A stretch of 64,000 nt of DNA from Peronospora farinosa (GCA_947646735.1 CANTFK010000412.1:1-64000), one strand, 5' to 3'; shown: positions 31,440 through 42,580, counted from the stretch's first letter. The notes: generated by a model not told the origin, from the sequence alone. Translations and numbers: made by a program.

Positions 31440-32435
31440 ATTTATTGCTCTTTTCCTTCTTCTTCTTCTTCGTCTTCTTCTTCTTCTTACGGCTTTTAGC
31501 TCACAAAAGAGAATGAGGGGTCGGGCGTCTGAGCCATTCAATTCTATAAAAGGCTCAGTGGCGAGTAGACATTGGTTGATAATAACGACATGTAGTCAAT
31601 CGTTTTGACAAATCATCAAGCTTAAAAGCTGCATGTCGCATGCTATGATGACAATGGGTTCAAAAACACGACCAGTCAGGTACTGGTACTCTATGGAGAT
31701 ATCTTCGCACAACTTTGCTGACAGATGACTATTGACACTACATTAACCCCATATATAGCTCCAAAGTGTTATAATAATGATCGAAAGCAATGAGAACAGC
31801 TTCATATGTAAAGTGTTCACAGGATAGCGCCTTCTCGAATTTTTTGACAGTCGTTTGACATGGCTACATTGGCGTTGATGAAGCTGTTGGAAAGCTACGC
31901 TTCCAAGCAAACGTAATATTGAGCTGAAAAGGAGAAAGCTCAATGAGTTTGACTGCTTGTTTAGGTAACTTGAATGTGCCAGCTGAACTCAACTTGTCGT
32001 TTGAAGAGGAAAGATGCCGGTCTTGGCGGCGAACTTGTCGTAAAAGATGATTCTTGATATTGTCAGCCTAAAAAATGGCTTCCGTTCTTGTGTTGTGTTT
32101 ACAGTATTGATGCACATTTATCTGCGTATACTTGAATTTTCGTGCTGCATCCATAAAGGTGCTGACTACAAACACAGCTTGGGGCAGTGGTCTATAGCGG
32201 TTCTTGCAGGAAGCATGCTTGCATATTTCTTTCTAGTTCGTCGTCAAACGACAGCAGATGGGTAATCTGAGCGGTGCATGGAATTAAGTGCGACCATGTC
32301 GGCCGTAGCTTTAGTACTAGTAAGATTGCACTAATGAAAACTTCAAACCATAACAGCAAGCATAAGGATTATACAAATAGGTCATACTTCAAAAGAAGTA
32401 GAAGAGAAATGGATTACGAAGTGTCTTCAATCAAC
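31440..32435. other. Intergenic region upstream of the helicase
   Basis: About 1 kb between the helicase start and the dehydrogenase stop, both on the minus strand. 31451-31489 is a pyrimidine tract of CTT/TTC repeats, likely in the helicase promoter or 5' leader. Short open frames at 31743-31943 and 32047-32265 encode possible membrane segments but have no support. I see no other gene. Confidence 0.5.
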
Positions 32436-33611
32436 TTAGTTCTTCTTAAAATGACTAAATGCCAGCAAAGAGGCAACGCTTACAGCTACACCCGCCGTGA
32501 GGCCAATCAGAGTCTGTTGTTGGTTTTTCGAAAGTGTGCATGTAGTCGGCTTCTTGGAAAATTGCGGGGTTGCGCGTGGGTTCTCGAGGAACTCGGCGAT
32601 TAGTACGGCATTCAGTGCCGCACCGCGCAGAAGCTGGTCGCCACACACAAACAACTCGAGGCCGTGGTCACCGAAGACCAAGCTCTTACGCAGCCGACCA
32701 GCTTCAATGTTGAACTTTTTCGTAGCGTTCTTAGGCATGGGGTACAAAAGCTCTTCCGGTACATCAACGAGATCCACACCATCCGCCTTGGCCAACATTT
32801 CACGGGCAAGGGCAAGGTTCACAGGCCTAACCGTTTCAATGGTGAGCGCCTCCGAGTGCGCACGCATGATGGGGATACGAGCGGCAGTGCAGCTCACAGC
32901 AAGGCTGGGTTCATCGAAGATCTTGCGTGTCTCCCACGCAACTTTCATCTCCTCTTTCGTGTAGCCATTTTCCTGGAACTTGTCAATGTGCGGGATGAGA
33001 TTAAAGGGAAGCGGGTACGAAAAGACCTTGTATGTGACGGGTTCGTTGGCCAAAAAGGCCTTGGCGCCATCGCTCAGTTCCTGCATTCCAGCGGCACCGG
33101 CACCACTGGCAGCCTGGTAGGTGGAAACTATAAGTTTCTTAATACCAAACTCGCAGTGAAGTGGCCAGAGAGCCATGGCAGCGATAGCCGTGGTGCAATT
33201 AGGATTGGCAATGAGTTTGGGCTGCGGCTTGCCGTCTTTTGACTTAAGCACGTGGCCATTAATCTCCGGGATCACGAGCGGAATCTTGGGATCACGACGA
33301 AAGGCCGAGGAGTTGTCAATGATTACGGGACCATTTGGCATGGCAGCCAATTCCTTGGCATATTGCAGTGAAAATTCACCCGATACGGCCAAAAACACGT
33401 AATCCAGCTTAGCTGCTTTCTCCACCGAAAAAAGCGAGATGGTCACTTCGCCAAAAGGTGTCGACACCTTTTTGCCAGCAGAGCGTGATGATGCAAAGAG
33501 TACGATCTCTTGGACAGGAAAATTGCGAGCAGCTAGCACGCAAATGATCTCGATACCTACAGCACCGGTAGCACCACAGATGCCAACTTTTTTGCCGTTA
33601 GATGTAGCCAT
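32436..33611 (-). CDS. asd: Aspartate-semialdehyde dehydrogenase with C-terminal membrane anchor
   Basis: Reduces aspartyl phosphate to aspartate semialdehyde with NADPH, on the path to threonine, methionine and lysine. The 391-residue product starts at 33611; the in-frame upstream extension to 33677 is not conserved-looking, and an initiator-like CCATTTT lies at 33631-33637. Residues 8-20 form the NADP-binding GATGAVG, Cys139 in NPNCTT is the catalytic cysteine, and His252 in RIPIMRAH is the acid/base. The last 28 residues are unlike standard family members: polar QQQ, then a hydrophobic run (about 367-385, LIGLTAGVAVSVASLLAF), then SHFKKN. This is the pattern of a tail-anchored membrane protein. 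The gene is divergent from the enoyl-CoA isomerase gene. Confidence 0.93.
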   Translation of the reverse strand: MATSNGKKVGICGATGAVGIEIICVLAARNFPVQEIVLFASSRSAGKKVSTPFGEVTISLFSVEKAAKLDYVFLAVSGEFSLQYAKELAAMPNGPVIIDNSSAFRRDPKIPLVIPEINGHVLKSKDGKPQPKLIANPNCTTAIAAMALWPLHCEFGIKKLIVSTYQAASGAGAAGMQELSDGAKAFLANEPVTYKVFSYPLPFNLIPHIDKFQENGYTKEEMKVAWETRKIFDEPSLAVSCTAARIPIMRAHSEALTIETVRPVNLALAREMLAKADGVDLVDVPEELLYPMPKNATKKFNIEAGRLRKSLVFGDHGLELFVCGDQLLRGAALNAVLIAEFLENPRATPQFSKKPTTCTLSKNQQQTLIGLTAGVAVSVASLLAFSHFKKN

Positions 33612-33844
33612 TTTAGAAAATCTATGGACGAAAATGGGCAAATGCAATGGGTGGCACCAAAATCCTATTGATACCAACTCTGAACGGTAATGATAGCTTC
33701 ATTTCTATTAAATACGATATATATATTTGATAAGTTGAAGTGAAATTGAAGTTGCGTAATTCTCGTCATCACGTCAGAATTTCAGATATCGGATTGCGCG
33801 ATCCTTCATAACAACAAACCCCCTTCTTATCAATAACGATAAAA
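33612..33844. promoter_or_regulatory. Shared divergent promoter region (asd / enoyl-CoA isomerase)
   Basis: 233 bp separate two start codons on opposite strands. On the minus strand CCATTTT at 33631-33637 fits the oomycete initiator YCAYTYY, 20 bases before the asd start. Both genes must draw promoters from this short segment. Confidence 0.5.
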
Positions 33845-35000
33845 ATGTTAAGTGGTACAATGAGATCCACAGTACTACGAGCGTCACGTCGAAGCCCTTT
33901 AACGTCCCGTACCTTCACCTCATCAAGTGAGCAGCTTGTGCTTGTGGAGAAGAAGGACAAGTACGCAATCGTGCGTTTGAACCGTCCACCCGTCAACTCA
34001 CTTAACACAACAGTAAGTGGAATAGATATTTATTGGGTGCATCGGATTGCGCAATCATTCCAACTTGATTGTGTACGGTACATATTTCTAGTTGATTCAA
34101 GAATTGGATGCAACTATTACGAAGCTTGAAGACGACAAGAGCGTGCGGTAAGATCCTCGTCTCTTGACACTGGAATCGTTTTACTGATTCAATTTTCTGA
34201 TTTGTAAACAAAGGGGTCTTATCTTGGCATCATCAAACCAAAAGGTCTTTTCTGCTGGTCTGGATATCATGGAAATGTATCAACCAGAGGTATCCCAATA
34301 ATAACCTTTGGCTTTGTTGCCTTCCAGCTGCAACTTTCAAGCAATATTCTAATGCATCACTCTTTTCAGCCAGCGAAACTTACTAAATTCTGGACGTCGC
34401 TTCAAGATCTGTACCTGCGTCTGTACACGACGCCTTTAGCTGCAGTTGCGGCAATTGAAGGCCACAGTCCAGCTGGAGGCTGTTTACTTGCCATGTGCTG
34501 TGACTATCGCGTCATGACGAGTGGGAAACCCATGATTGGTCTCAATGAGACACAACTAGGGATTGTGGCCCCTACGTGGTTCCGTGATACTTTTGTCAAT
34601 ACAATTGGTCACCGGGAGGCTGAAAAGATGCTCGGGCTTGGACTGCAAGTGGATGCAAACAAGGCAAAAGCTATCGGACTGGTAGATGAAGCCGTTGCAC
34701 TCGAGGAAGTTTTTCCACGTGCGGAGGCTGTTATGGCCAAGTGGTTGGCGATTCCGGGTATGAATGGCTTCTGTTAAGTTCTTTCTATGGGGGATACGAA
34801 GAAGCTGACACTTGATTTCTTGTTGATGACGGCACTCAGATATGGCTCGCGTGAGAACCAAACTGCTGATGCGTCAGGAAACGGCGGACCGACTGCTGGC
34901 TATCCGTGAAAAAGATCTTGAAGCTTTTACTCTCTTTGCGCAAGCAAGCAAGGTGCAAGAATCACTGGGAATGTACCTTGCTTCTTTAAAGAAGAAGTAA
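33845..35000 (+). CDS. ECI1: Mitochondrial delta3,delta2-enoyl-CoA isomerase (ECI1/DCI type), five exons
   Basis: Moves the cis/trans-3 double bond of unsaturated enoyl-CoAs to trans-2 so beta-oxidation can continue. Exons 33845-34012, 34092-34147, 34214-34289, 34370-34757 and 34840-35000 join in frame to 282 residues, a normal length. All four introns are 66-82 nt with GT..AG ends (first donor GTAAGT). The N-terminus is rich in Arg, Ser and Thr with no acids until residue 29, a mitochondrial presequence. Crotonase-fold motifs are visible: FSAGLDIMEM, EGHSPAGGCLLAMCCDYR, and GLNETQLGI, whose Glu is the catalytic base in the animal enzyme. IGHREAEKMLGLG follows. The end KKK is basic, not a clear peroxisomal tripeptide. 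Confidence 0.92.
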
Positions 35001-35325
35001 TCGCTTTTTTTGAGCAGCATTATGTGGACTGGTTACCACATTTTTGCGTTACAACAATCGTCACACCCGCCACATGTTGGGATACGGTTGTTTATACGCC
35101 AAAGGAACAACTTTGGTGCCGTACAAGGCGACCATCTTGACGCTCAAAATTGTTTTTACATTGGCATTACAAAAATGTTGCCTTCACTGATACTGCCTTA
35201 ACTGATAAGTTCTCTTTAACTGCTTAATAAATTTGGTGCCCCGACCACATATGCTGATAAACATCTCTTTACGAGAACACCCTTTTTTAACCCATCTCTC
35301 TACTAGAACAGCTGACTCATTTTCA
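35001..35325. other. Intergenic region
   Basis: 3' flank of the isomerase and promoter region of the next gene. A TCATTTT element at 35317-35323, directly before the ATG at 35326, fits the oomycete initiator but would leave almost no leader. No gene seen. Confidence 0.45.
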
Positions 35326-36794
35326 ATGGAGGATACTCGTCGAGCAATACGTGAAGGCCGCATTTTGGCTGCTAAAGGGCTCTATGAGCACGCCAAGACA
35401 TTGTGGAAGACCACATTAAGTGCATCATACTCTATGCAAGACTATGCTGGCATGTTTGTGCTGTCTGTCAATATCGGTGAAGCTTGTATATGGATTGCAA
35501 CGCAATCAAACACGACATCTCAAGCGTTGTCACAGTTGCAAGAAGCGAATGAGAATTTGGAATACGCGCTGCAATTGGTGGAAAAATGTTTTCTTTGGAA
35601 TAGTTTGGCAGGACATAGAGCTTTGCATCATGGGGTACAGCGTGCGAAGACGTTGAGGAGGAAGGCGCTAGACAAGTGGCAAGAGATTGAGAGGAAACAG
35701 AAGACAATAATACAGAACAAACTAGTGCACGTGTGTACGACGTGTGGAGTGGGTAATGGGAGTATTCTGCTGGATGAGAATGATGGCTGCTATTACTGTA
35801 GAAAGTGCTATAAGGAGTACTATGCTACAGTGAGAAAAGAGGCTAGCATGGAGACTGCAAAGGAGGTGCTTGCTGTACAAGCTGTGGATGGGTTGGAAGA
35901 AGAAGAGAAGAACGGGTTAATTGCAGAGTTGTGTCTGAATGAGAACAAAGAAGATGATAGTGCTGCTCTTGTTGTGAGTGAGTCGACTGCGCCAGCCAAA
36001 CCGGTTGAAAATATGTGTGTTCAGAGCGAGAGCAAACAGGCAGAGGAGAATGATAAAGAAAATACGGAGAAGGCGATGCCGGATCGCACTAGATCTGAGC
36101 GAGTGGAGCTGGGATCGCTTGCCGATGTTTTGGCTGGAACGCTTATGGTAGGGGACACCGTAGAGCAACCTCAGATTCAGCACAACGACATCCAGAATGA
36201 TAGACTCGTGTTAGTAGCAGCGGATCCTGCTGAAGAAGAAGAGTGCACTGAAAAGTCTATTGCTACTACTGGTGATCTCCAGGAGGTGCTAGATGATGCC
36301 AGCTCAGCTACGTCGAGTAAGGGCGTTCCGTGCGAAGAAGAAATATGGCTGCTGAATGAGGATACAACAGATAAAGCTCGCGAAAAATGCCAGTACTCTA
36401 TTGCCCAGCTGCTGGAATTTCGAAAGCTTTCGTCTTGCGATTGTCCAGAGCCTTTAATGGCCTCTCCTGTGCGAGATGATGGATGTACCCCGACTCGAAC
36501 TAAAGTCAACAACTCCCGTAAAAAAATGAATCCCAAGAAGCCAATGAGGTGAGTAGGTCCTGCATGTTGTGCATGATATTACTCGACTGACTGCCTGTTA
36601 CCAGATCAGCAGCTTCATATCAGCATAACAATACAGATGTCGCTGGAGCCAGTCAAGCAAAGGTGCCAGTGGAATTTGGTGCCACGCGCTCCGTCTCACC
36701 ACTACCGACGATGGACTTGTGCGATACGCTGCGTATGGCCCTCCAAGAAGAGTGGCAGAAGGATGGTGATACACTACGATGGCCTCTTGGTTAA
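35326..36794 (+). CDS. Helical repeat protein with a cysteine-rich zinc-binding segment (two exons)
   Basis: Exons 35326-36548 and 36605-36794 (intron 56 nt, donor GTGAGT, acceptor ACCAG) join to 470 residues. The ATG at 35326 is chosen because the ATG-less upstream frame has no coding character. Residues 1-130 are helical and TPR-like (REGRILAAKGLYEHAK, NENLEYALQLVEKC). Residues 137-161 hold C137-x2-C140, C155-x2-C158-x2-C161, a possible zinc site. From 180 the protein is acidic and disordered-looking. The C-terminal exon ends with a conserved-looking helix (MALQEEWQKDGDTLRW). Not a family I recognise; an adaptor binding other proteins by its N-terminal helices is a guess. Confidence 0.8.
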
Positions 36795-37326
36795 TAAAAA
36801 AGTGCTGTCCGAATCCACTCTGCAATGTTTTGTCCAGTATTTCCATTGCCATCTCACAAAGTTGGCAATGATAACATAACATGTAATGATACCACCGAAA
36901 TCACCGCACTGACCGCATGGATAAATGTAATTTATGCGGTCAGTGGATCAATGTTTACAAGATAATGATTGCATAATAACTGTTCAACGGTGCATCAGGA
37001 TTTAATAATCAATCGATACTCCTCATATTACAAATTGCGATTATTATGTAATTAGCGTGTACTGATTAATTTTAATACGGTACCTAACGTGACATATCCG
37101 CATCTTATCTTTAATATTCAGCAATGTTTGTAAGATTTAATATACTTTTATTACAATTGACAAATTTGTGACTTTTCTACCATTTATTAGGAGTACTACT
37201 GCCAAGAGTGATGGTCTCTCCAATTACCACTTTAATACAAAGGCGGCAAGAGAGACAGAGACAGAGAGCGAGGGAGACAGACAGACAGACAGAGAGAGAG
37301 AGGGAGACATCGACTTGTACAAAGCT
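36795..37326. other. AT-rich intergenic region with a GA/GACA microsatellite
   Basis: AT-rich to 37200. 37243-37309 is a purine microsatellite of GAGA and GACA units, just upstream of the ATG at 37327 and probably in the 5' leader of the polyglutamine gene. The frame is open through it but has no ATG, so I do not treat it as coding. Confidence 0.6.
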
Positions 37327-39571
37327 ATGGAGGACCAAGAGGCCAAGATTGATGCAGAGCTCACACGCACGTTTCTGTCCTTCCGCATGTTGAAGGAAGT
37401 GCTGCAATCTACTAACATCAAGGACGACGAGGAAGTTCGTACTTTTTTTTCCCACCAAGTGATGGTGTCACGTAAAACAGATGGTTCACTCCGAGCATTA
37501 CACTGACCCTAAATGGTCTTTTTCTGTACTATCGTATTTTAGACAGTAATGGTTACGCGCATGTGCGTAGATCCACGTCACGTTGAAGAGTTTGAGCGTC
37601 TGCTGCGTATGATTCTCAAGAGCACACATACAGTGGACCACGTGTCTACGTGCGTCGTACGTCCGCCGCCAGGTGAATATACCTATACGTCGATTGTACG
37701 TATTGCTGGCTTTTTAGTTTGTTTGAATTGAGGTACGCCACATTAACAAAATGGGTCGTATTTTAGGTTAAATACTCGAATTTACACGCAATGCGACACA
37801 TTTATCCATCTACAATGGAAAATGGTGTGGAATTACACAAATTACTGGCAGCACGAGATTCGCTGCTATTGGAACCACCGACGTATCAGATTGAAGCAGG
37901 TTTTGGCACATGGATCGAGTCTGATGGAAATACAAAGCCAATGCGAGGCGATGACTCGGAAGATGACAATAATCTTGTGTATCAGACTGTTCCTGGTCCG
38001 TGCTGCAATGATTCGTGTGAAAACCCACACGGATTGAACGTTCGGGCGTCTTTTGTAGCGCCTACGAAGAATTTTCAGCTTTTCCGACCGAGATATCAGC
38101 GAAATAATAAGAAAGGAGGACAGAAGAATTTACGCTGTTTTCCATGCTGTCGTAATGGACGTCATGTGAGCTCAGGGTTTTGTGGAGATTCAATCCGAGT
38201 GCACGTGGCAATTAGTCGTATGACTGAGTCGGGAGGTGTCAAGATTTGCCCCATCCAAACGACCCACCCGGCCGTACTGGCGTTTGCTCGTTTTGTGAAC
38301 CTCGATGGTACTTTTGATCCTACCGTTTCGGGACCGGAGGTTTCACCTGGACACACGATCGAGAAGGCCGATGTGCTGGCGTGGGTGCGCGACAAGCATC
38401 ACCCAATGAACCCGCTCTTTCCGGGGATCCTGCGTGGTGCCGCCATGGAGACATCATCCCAGTCGGCAATTTTTCAGTTTAATGCTGAGTGTAAGGCATG
38501 GCATTATGGTTGGACTGCCCCGCGTGGTCAGGGGCTATCTGGAAGCGATGTGCAACATGTGCTAGAAGTGCTTTTCATGAAACCGATGGGCTCTTATATG
38601 TACTGCCTTGAGTGTCTACGCTCGGACGGCTTTTCGATCTACTCGAGCCGTAGAGCTAGTCATGCTGCAATCAAATCTGATACAGAGAGTTTCGAGAACC
38701 AGGAGATTGCTGACGATAGACACCTAAAGCGAAAGCGTGTTATCCACGCAATAGCGCCTACAATGGGTGCTATGATGCGTCAGCCTCCAGCCTCACCTTC
38801 GACTACAGAAGTGTCTAGCGATTCCCCGATTTTTTCTCCCTCAAAGGAAGGTATGACAAATGGACGTTGCCCAAGCGTTGTCGCTGCGATGCGGGCAACT
38901 GCACCTCAGACGTTTACAGGTTTTGTTGACATCACGTCACCGATGACACCTATACCGCCGTTTAAGGCGAGAAATCATTATGGGTCGACGCCATCTCCCA
39001 TGGCTGCATGTCCTCCTCCCGTCCTGGTGGACAGTGTATCGTCAGATTTTCACTGCCGTGGTTATGACAGCATGACTAGTGGTGACATGCTGCAGAATGA
39101 TAACCAGCCGCAGCAACAAAAGCAACAACAGCTTACTTGGCAACAGCAACAGTTGGTGATCGAAGAGCAAAACCAACAGCTTCAGCGACACCAACGCGAA
39201 CAGCAAGATTTGTTATTGCAGCAGCAGCAGCGACTCATCGAGCAGCTTGCAGAGCAAATGATGATCAGCCAACAGCACCGCAGCAGCAGCAGCAGCAGCT
39301 ACACGTCAATCATCTGCAAGGGCTCCAGAGCCACTCGCTGTTCCAAGAAGAGCTACCCGCTCGCCGAGTAGTTTCGACGGACGAGCTGCCGTGGTCAGAG
39401 CTGTACAATTTGTTTGACCCCACCCCGCTTTCTCCAGGTAGTACCGACGATGATCCTGACCGCGACGACGAGATGCTGTCAAGTCCTGGAAATAGTCCGG
39501 CACCTTTTTTGGCTCCTAGCTCGGGCGTGGTGTCGCCCTCTCTGACACCAGTACACCAAAGACTATTCTGA
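37327..39571 (+). CDS. Polyglutamine-rich nuclear-type protein of unknown function, three exons, frame slip in the CAG tract
   Basis: Exon 1 starts at 37327. The best-fitting introns are 37472-37546 (donor GTAAAA; alternatives exist) and 37696-37766 (donor GTACGT, acceptor TTTTAG), giving exon 3 from 37767. The middle region holds a cysteine/histidine-rich domain (GPCCNDSCENPHGLNV, CFPCCRNGRH) and a conserved-looking block (FNAECKAWHYGW). After residue 500 or so come glutamine-rich stretches. At the CAG repeat near 39270-39300 the open frame runs into an early stop at 39371, while the adjacent frame continues to 39571 with a clear C-terminus (ELPWSELYNLFDPTPLSP, DDPDRDDEMLSSPGNSP). The simplest view is one protein with an indel in the repeat, either a sequencing slip or a real allele. 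A transcription-related role is a guess from composition. Confidence 0.7.
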
Positions 39572-40081
39572 GTTACTTGTCGTATAGCTCACGAGATATC
39601 TTGTGCTTCGATGGTCCAGAGTGGGAATTGTGCGAGCAGAGGAGGCCGAAAGGCTCGAAGACATCAGAGAGATGAAGCAAAATGTCAGGAAGATCAGAGC
39701 GGTACTTACTAGTAGTATCCGATGTGTGGGTTTTTCTTTTTAATGAATGTTACGGGAATATGTACAAAGAGAACCGCTGTAACCAACACAAAAATCTGAA
39801 CATTGGAGCACTGCTGAACGAGTGAGCTCATAGAAACTGGCAATAGAAAAACGCACTCGATACGTCAAAATCCGCTATATGATAGTCGAGCGGGTGCCCT
39901 CTGTAATATCCTGTCCATAATAGATCCTTCATTCACCTCCAATAAAAATTCAGCTGAAACGAGCCTCCTTCTAGCAAGCAAAAAGCTCACAGGCTACAAC
40001 ACCCGTGTGGTGCCGCGCTACTTCTGCAATAGCTCACTGATAAAGAGGTCGCTTCAGATAATAAACGGGTCTCCTCCTTCA
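39572..40081. other. Intergenic region between convergent genes
   Basis: 3' flanks of the polyglutamine gene (plus) and the zinc-repeat gene (minus). No gene seen. Confidence 0.6.
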
Positions 40082-41773
40082 TCATGGCGCTGCAAATTCT
40101 TTCGCGTGTGCCATGCACCAGCCTTTGCGTTGTGCCCACTTCGAACATTTCTCAAGCTTACAGCGCACGCCACCACCGTGTGTCCGACACAAGTGCTTCA
40201 AATGAGCTTTCTTGTTACATCCGTCCACGGCACAGTACTCTCCGCCACCATGTGATTTGCACAAGCCTTTCGACTGAGCAGCACGAACACAACCCTCCTT
40301 CTTGCACCGAGAGCCACCGCCGTGCGCGATGCACAACCCGCGGCTCTGACTGTTTTTCGTGCATCCTTCAAATACACACTGATGCGCACCTCCATGTTTC
40401 TTGCATTTTTGATGCGACCGTGCTCGGTTCTGGCAGCCTGGAAATTCACACTGTCGACTTCTTGGACGCTTTCCATTTTTCACATCAGAAGTGCTTGAAG
40501 ATGGTGACGTGACTATTGTTGTTAAAGTTACAGTCCCAATTGAACTTCCTTCCATCTGACTTTTCGATGAGTTTGACATCGGTCCACTCTGATACGAGGC
40601 CAAAGACGGCATCACTGTCACTCGTTGTTTTGTTTCCATCGTTGAATTCCTAGATATAGTCCGTAAAGAATTTGTAATCCCGCTCGAGACTGCTTCAACC
40701 ATAGTGTCAGTGGTATTTGCTAAAGTGTACGCCTTATTGTGCCCTCCACGAAATCTATTTGTCGAGCGTCCAGTCCAACTTTCCAGTCCTAATGTAGCTC
40801 TCTCTCTCTTCACAAGAGATTCTGCTGTAGTTGTAGGTGCTAGCAACATCTCTAGCTGTGACTCCCGACTGTTCAGTCTCCTGTCTGTTGTCACTAACTG
40901 GTCCATTTTTATCCCACTATTTGCAATAGACGTACCAAGTGGCGTCGTAGGTGATGGTCCACCTGATTCAATTGTATCATTTAAATACGAATCCAAATCC
41001 TGATTAAATTCAGGCAATTGAGGATAAGAAGAATCCATCTTTAACTCATCATCGGACACCAAATATAGTGGCGGTTGGACCGGTTGTTGTTGACTTGGAG
41101 CTGCTTCAGTGTCTGTCTCGTAACCCATCACACTACTGCCTCCAGGAGCGCTCCAGAGTGAATAGAGGGTCGAGTCATAATCAGGTAGAAAAGAGTCCAT
41201 AATTGTTGAGGTACCATTTGGTGACCCAATGCCTGTTCCATTTGACGTAGTGCTGTTTATATTGGGTATAAGAGCATTCGATGACGTCCAATTGGTATTG
41301 TTTCTTGTACCATTTCGACTGATTAAACCCCAATTGGCGTTATAATCTGGCAAAAAACGGTCCGGCTCGAATGGAGGTGGTGGATATACGACAAAAGGGG
41401 ATAAAAAACTGCTATTGTTGGTGGTCGTTGCACGTGGTCTCTTGGTTGTTGTATAGGTTGATGATGACATAATCTCTGGGTTCAAAAGCAACGAATTTGT
41501 CGCATTATTATTGCTGTTGCGGTCCAAAAAATGGTGAAAATAAGGCGTGGATATGGCGTTATTTCCATTCGTTAAAGAATTTTTCATTCGATTTGGCAAA
41601 TGATGCGATGCCCCTGTCGCTTGTGGCATTTGCACTATATTGCCACGACATTTGCCACTGCGCGGGTTGTGGTTACCACCACCACGAGTGAAATCTCCTG
41701 TGACGCTAAACCAGTTGGAAGCTGCTGGATCGGATGCACCCCACGGGGTGCCACTAGTCGAGGATAGTCCCAT
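40082..41773 (-). CDS. WRKY19-like zinc-repeat protein 1
   Basis: 563 residues from the ATG at 41773. The first 430 residues are polar, rich in N, S and T, and look disordered. Residues 442-557 are five tandem units of 24 residues with spacing C-x4-C-x9-C-x2-H followed by GGG (for example CVFEGCTKNSQSRGLCIAH). Oomycete annotations call such proteins WRKY transcription factor 19-like, but I see no WRKYGQK core; the repeats are small zinc-binding modules, probably DNA- or protein-binding. Upstream of 41773 the same frame stays open for about 50 more codons without an ATG and with coding character (ALEIAANEALFGQTGSG). The true start is therefore likely in an upstream exon that I could not fix. 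Confidence 0.8.
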   Translation of the reverse strand: MGLSSTSGTPWGASDPAASNWFSVTGDFTRGGGNHNPRSGKCRGNIVQMPQATGASHHLPNRMKNSLTNGNNAISTPYFHHFLDRNSNNNATNSLLLNPEIMSSSTYTTTKRPRATTTNNSSFLSPFVVYPPPPFEPDRFLPDYNANWGLISRNGTRNNTNWTSSNALIPNINSTTSNGTGIGSPNGTSTIMDSFLPDYDSTLYSLWSAPGGSSVMGYETDTEAAPSQQQPVQPPLYLVSDDELKMDSSYPQLPEFNQDLDSYLNDTIESGGPSPTTPLGTSIANSGIKMDQLVTTDRRLNSRESQLEMLLAPTTTAESLVKRERATLGLESWTGRSTNRFRGGHNKAYTLANTTDTMVEAVSSGITNSLRTISRNSTMETKQRVTVMPSLASYQSGPMSNSSKSQMEGSSIGTVTLTTIVTSPSSSTSDVKNGKRPRSRQCEFPGCQNRARSHQKCKKHGGAHQCVFEGCTKNSQSRGLCIAHGGGSRCKKEGCVRAAQSKGLCKSHGGGEYCAVDGCNKKAHLKHLCRTHGGGVRCKLEKCSKWAQRKGWCMAHAKEFAAP

Positions 41774-42217
41774 TACCCACGGGTCGTCGGCGCCACTTCC
41801 TGTCTGGCCAAACAGCGCCTCGTTGGCTGCAATCTCGAGCGCCGTCGTGTCCTTCTGTTGGTTCTGCGCTGTCGTGTTGCCGAGCCCCTGTCGCTTTAGG
41901 TGTTTCCTTTCTTCGTTTTTGTGCTCTGGGTTTTAAATTGTGGGGAAGAAGAGCTGTTTTGAGAAAAAAACACCCGCTTACAAATTTGTATAGGACTTTG
42001 TATGTACGACAGAGACGGTACGAAAGTAGACATGCAAAATCTGTATCAGCAACGCATTGCCTCGATCAGATTGGAAAGGCCTTGGTACAAAAAGTATTTA
42101 ACGATGGAGGACGATGAAAGTCTTCTCGTGGTATCTTTTCAAATGTAAACGCATATATTCAAAGATAAGTGTTATCACTATCGTTTATTCTAAGCAATGT
42201 ACAACGTCGTACGTCTG
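41774..42217. other. 5' region of zinc-repeat gene 1, probably containing an unresolved exon
   Basis: 41774-41935 on the minus strand reads in frame with the gene downstream and looks coding. Beyond that the frame closes at a stop near 41936. A start such as the ATG near 42034 (MSTFVPSLSYIQ) could supply an upstream exon, but no splice pair keeps the frame convincingly. No other gene seen. Confidence 0.4.
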
Positions 42218-42457
42218 TCATTCCTCCTCGCTGTCTGTATCGAGAAATCCCTGATCTTTATATCTATGGAACGGCACAAACCGAGTTGCCTTGTTATTAC
42301 AGTATAGAAGTGCGTACTTCACCGTCAACTGCAAAAGTACTTTTTCTGACATTGTCACTTTAGGCAAAAAAGCGCATTGTTGGTACAGCGCACTGTAATC
42401 AGGTTCGAAACTGAAGTTTAGGGTCACTTTAACGCAGTTTTTAATACGAAAATACCG
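42218..42457 (-). other. Open frame with acidic end, no start codon
   Basis: About 80 codons on the minus strand reading KVTLNFSFEPDYSALYQQC and ending TDSEEE. Composition looks coding. It lacks a good ATG at its head (an internal Met lies after 27 residues), so it may be the last exon of a spliced gene. No family recognised. Confidence 0.35.
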
Positions 42458-42580
42458 ACGTTTTTATTCACACCAATATATCTATAACAAAAATACGATG
42501 GTTTAGAAGGAGAACGTTTACCTGAGTTTGGTATGTAGTTAATAATCAGTGTCGTAGTAGAATACTCCGTGACAAGCAGT

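Noticed and set aside
31743..32265. Small membrane-protein frames in the helicase upstream region
   Set aside because: Composition alone; no homology, splice support or conserved motif.
33612..33677. Upstream start of the semialdehyde dehydrogenase
   Set aside because: The extra 22 residues are unlike the family, and an initiator-like element lies between the two ATGs.
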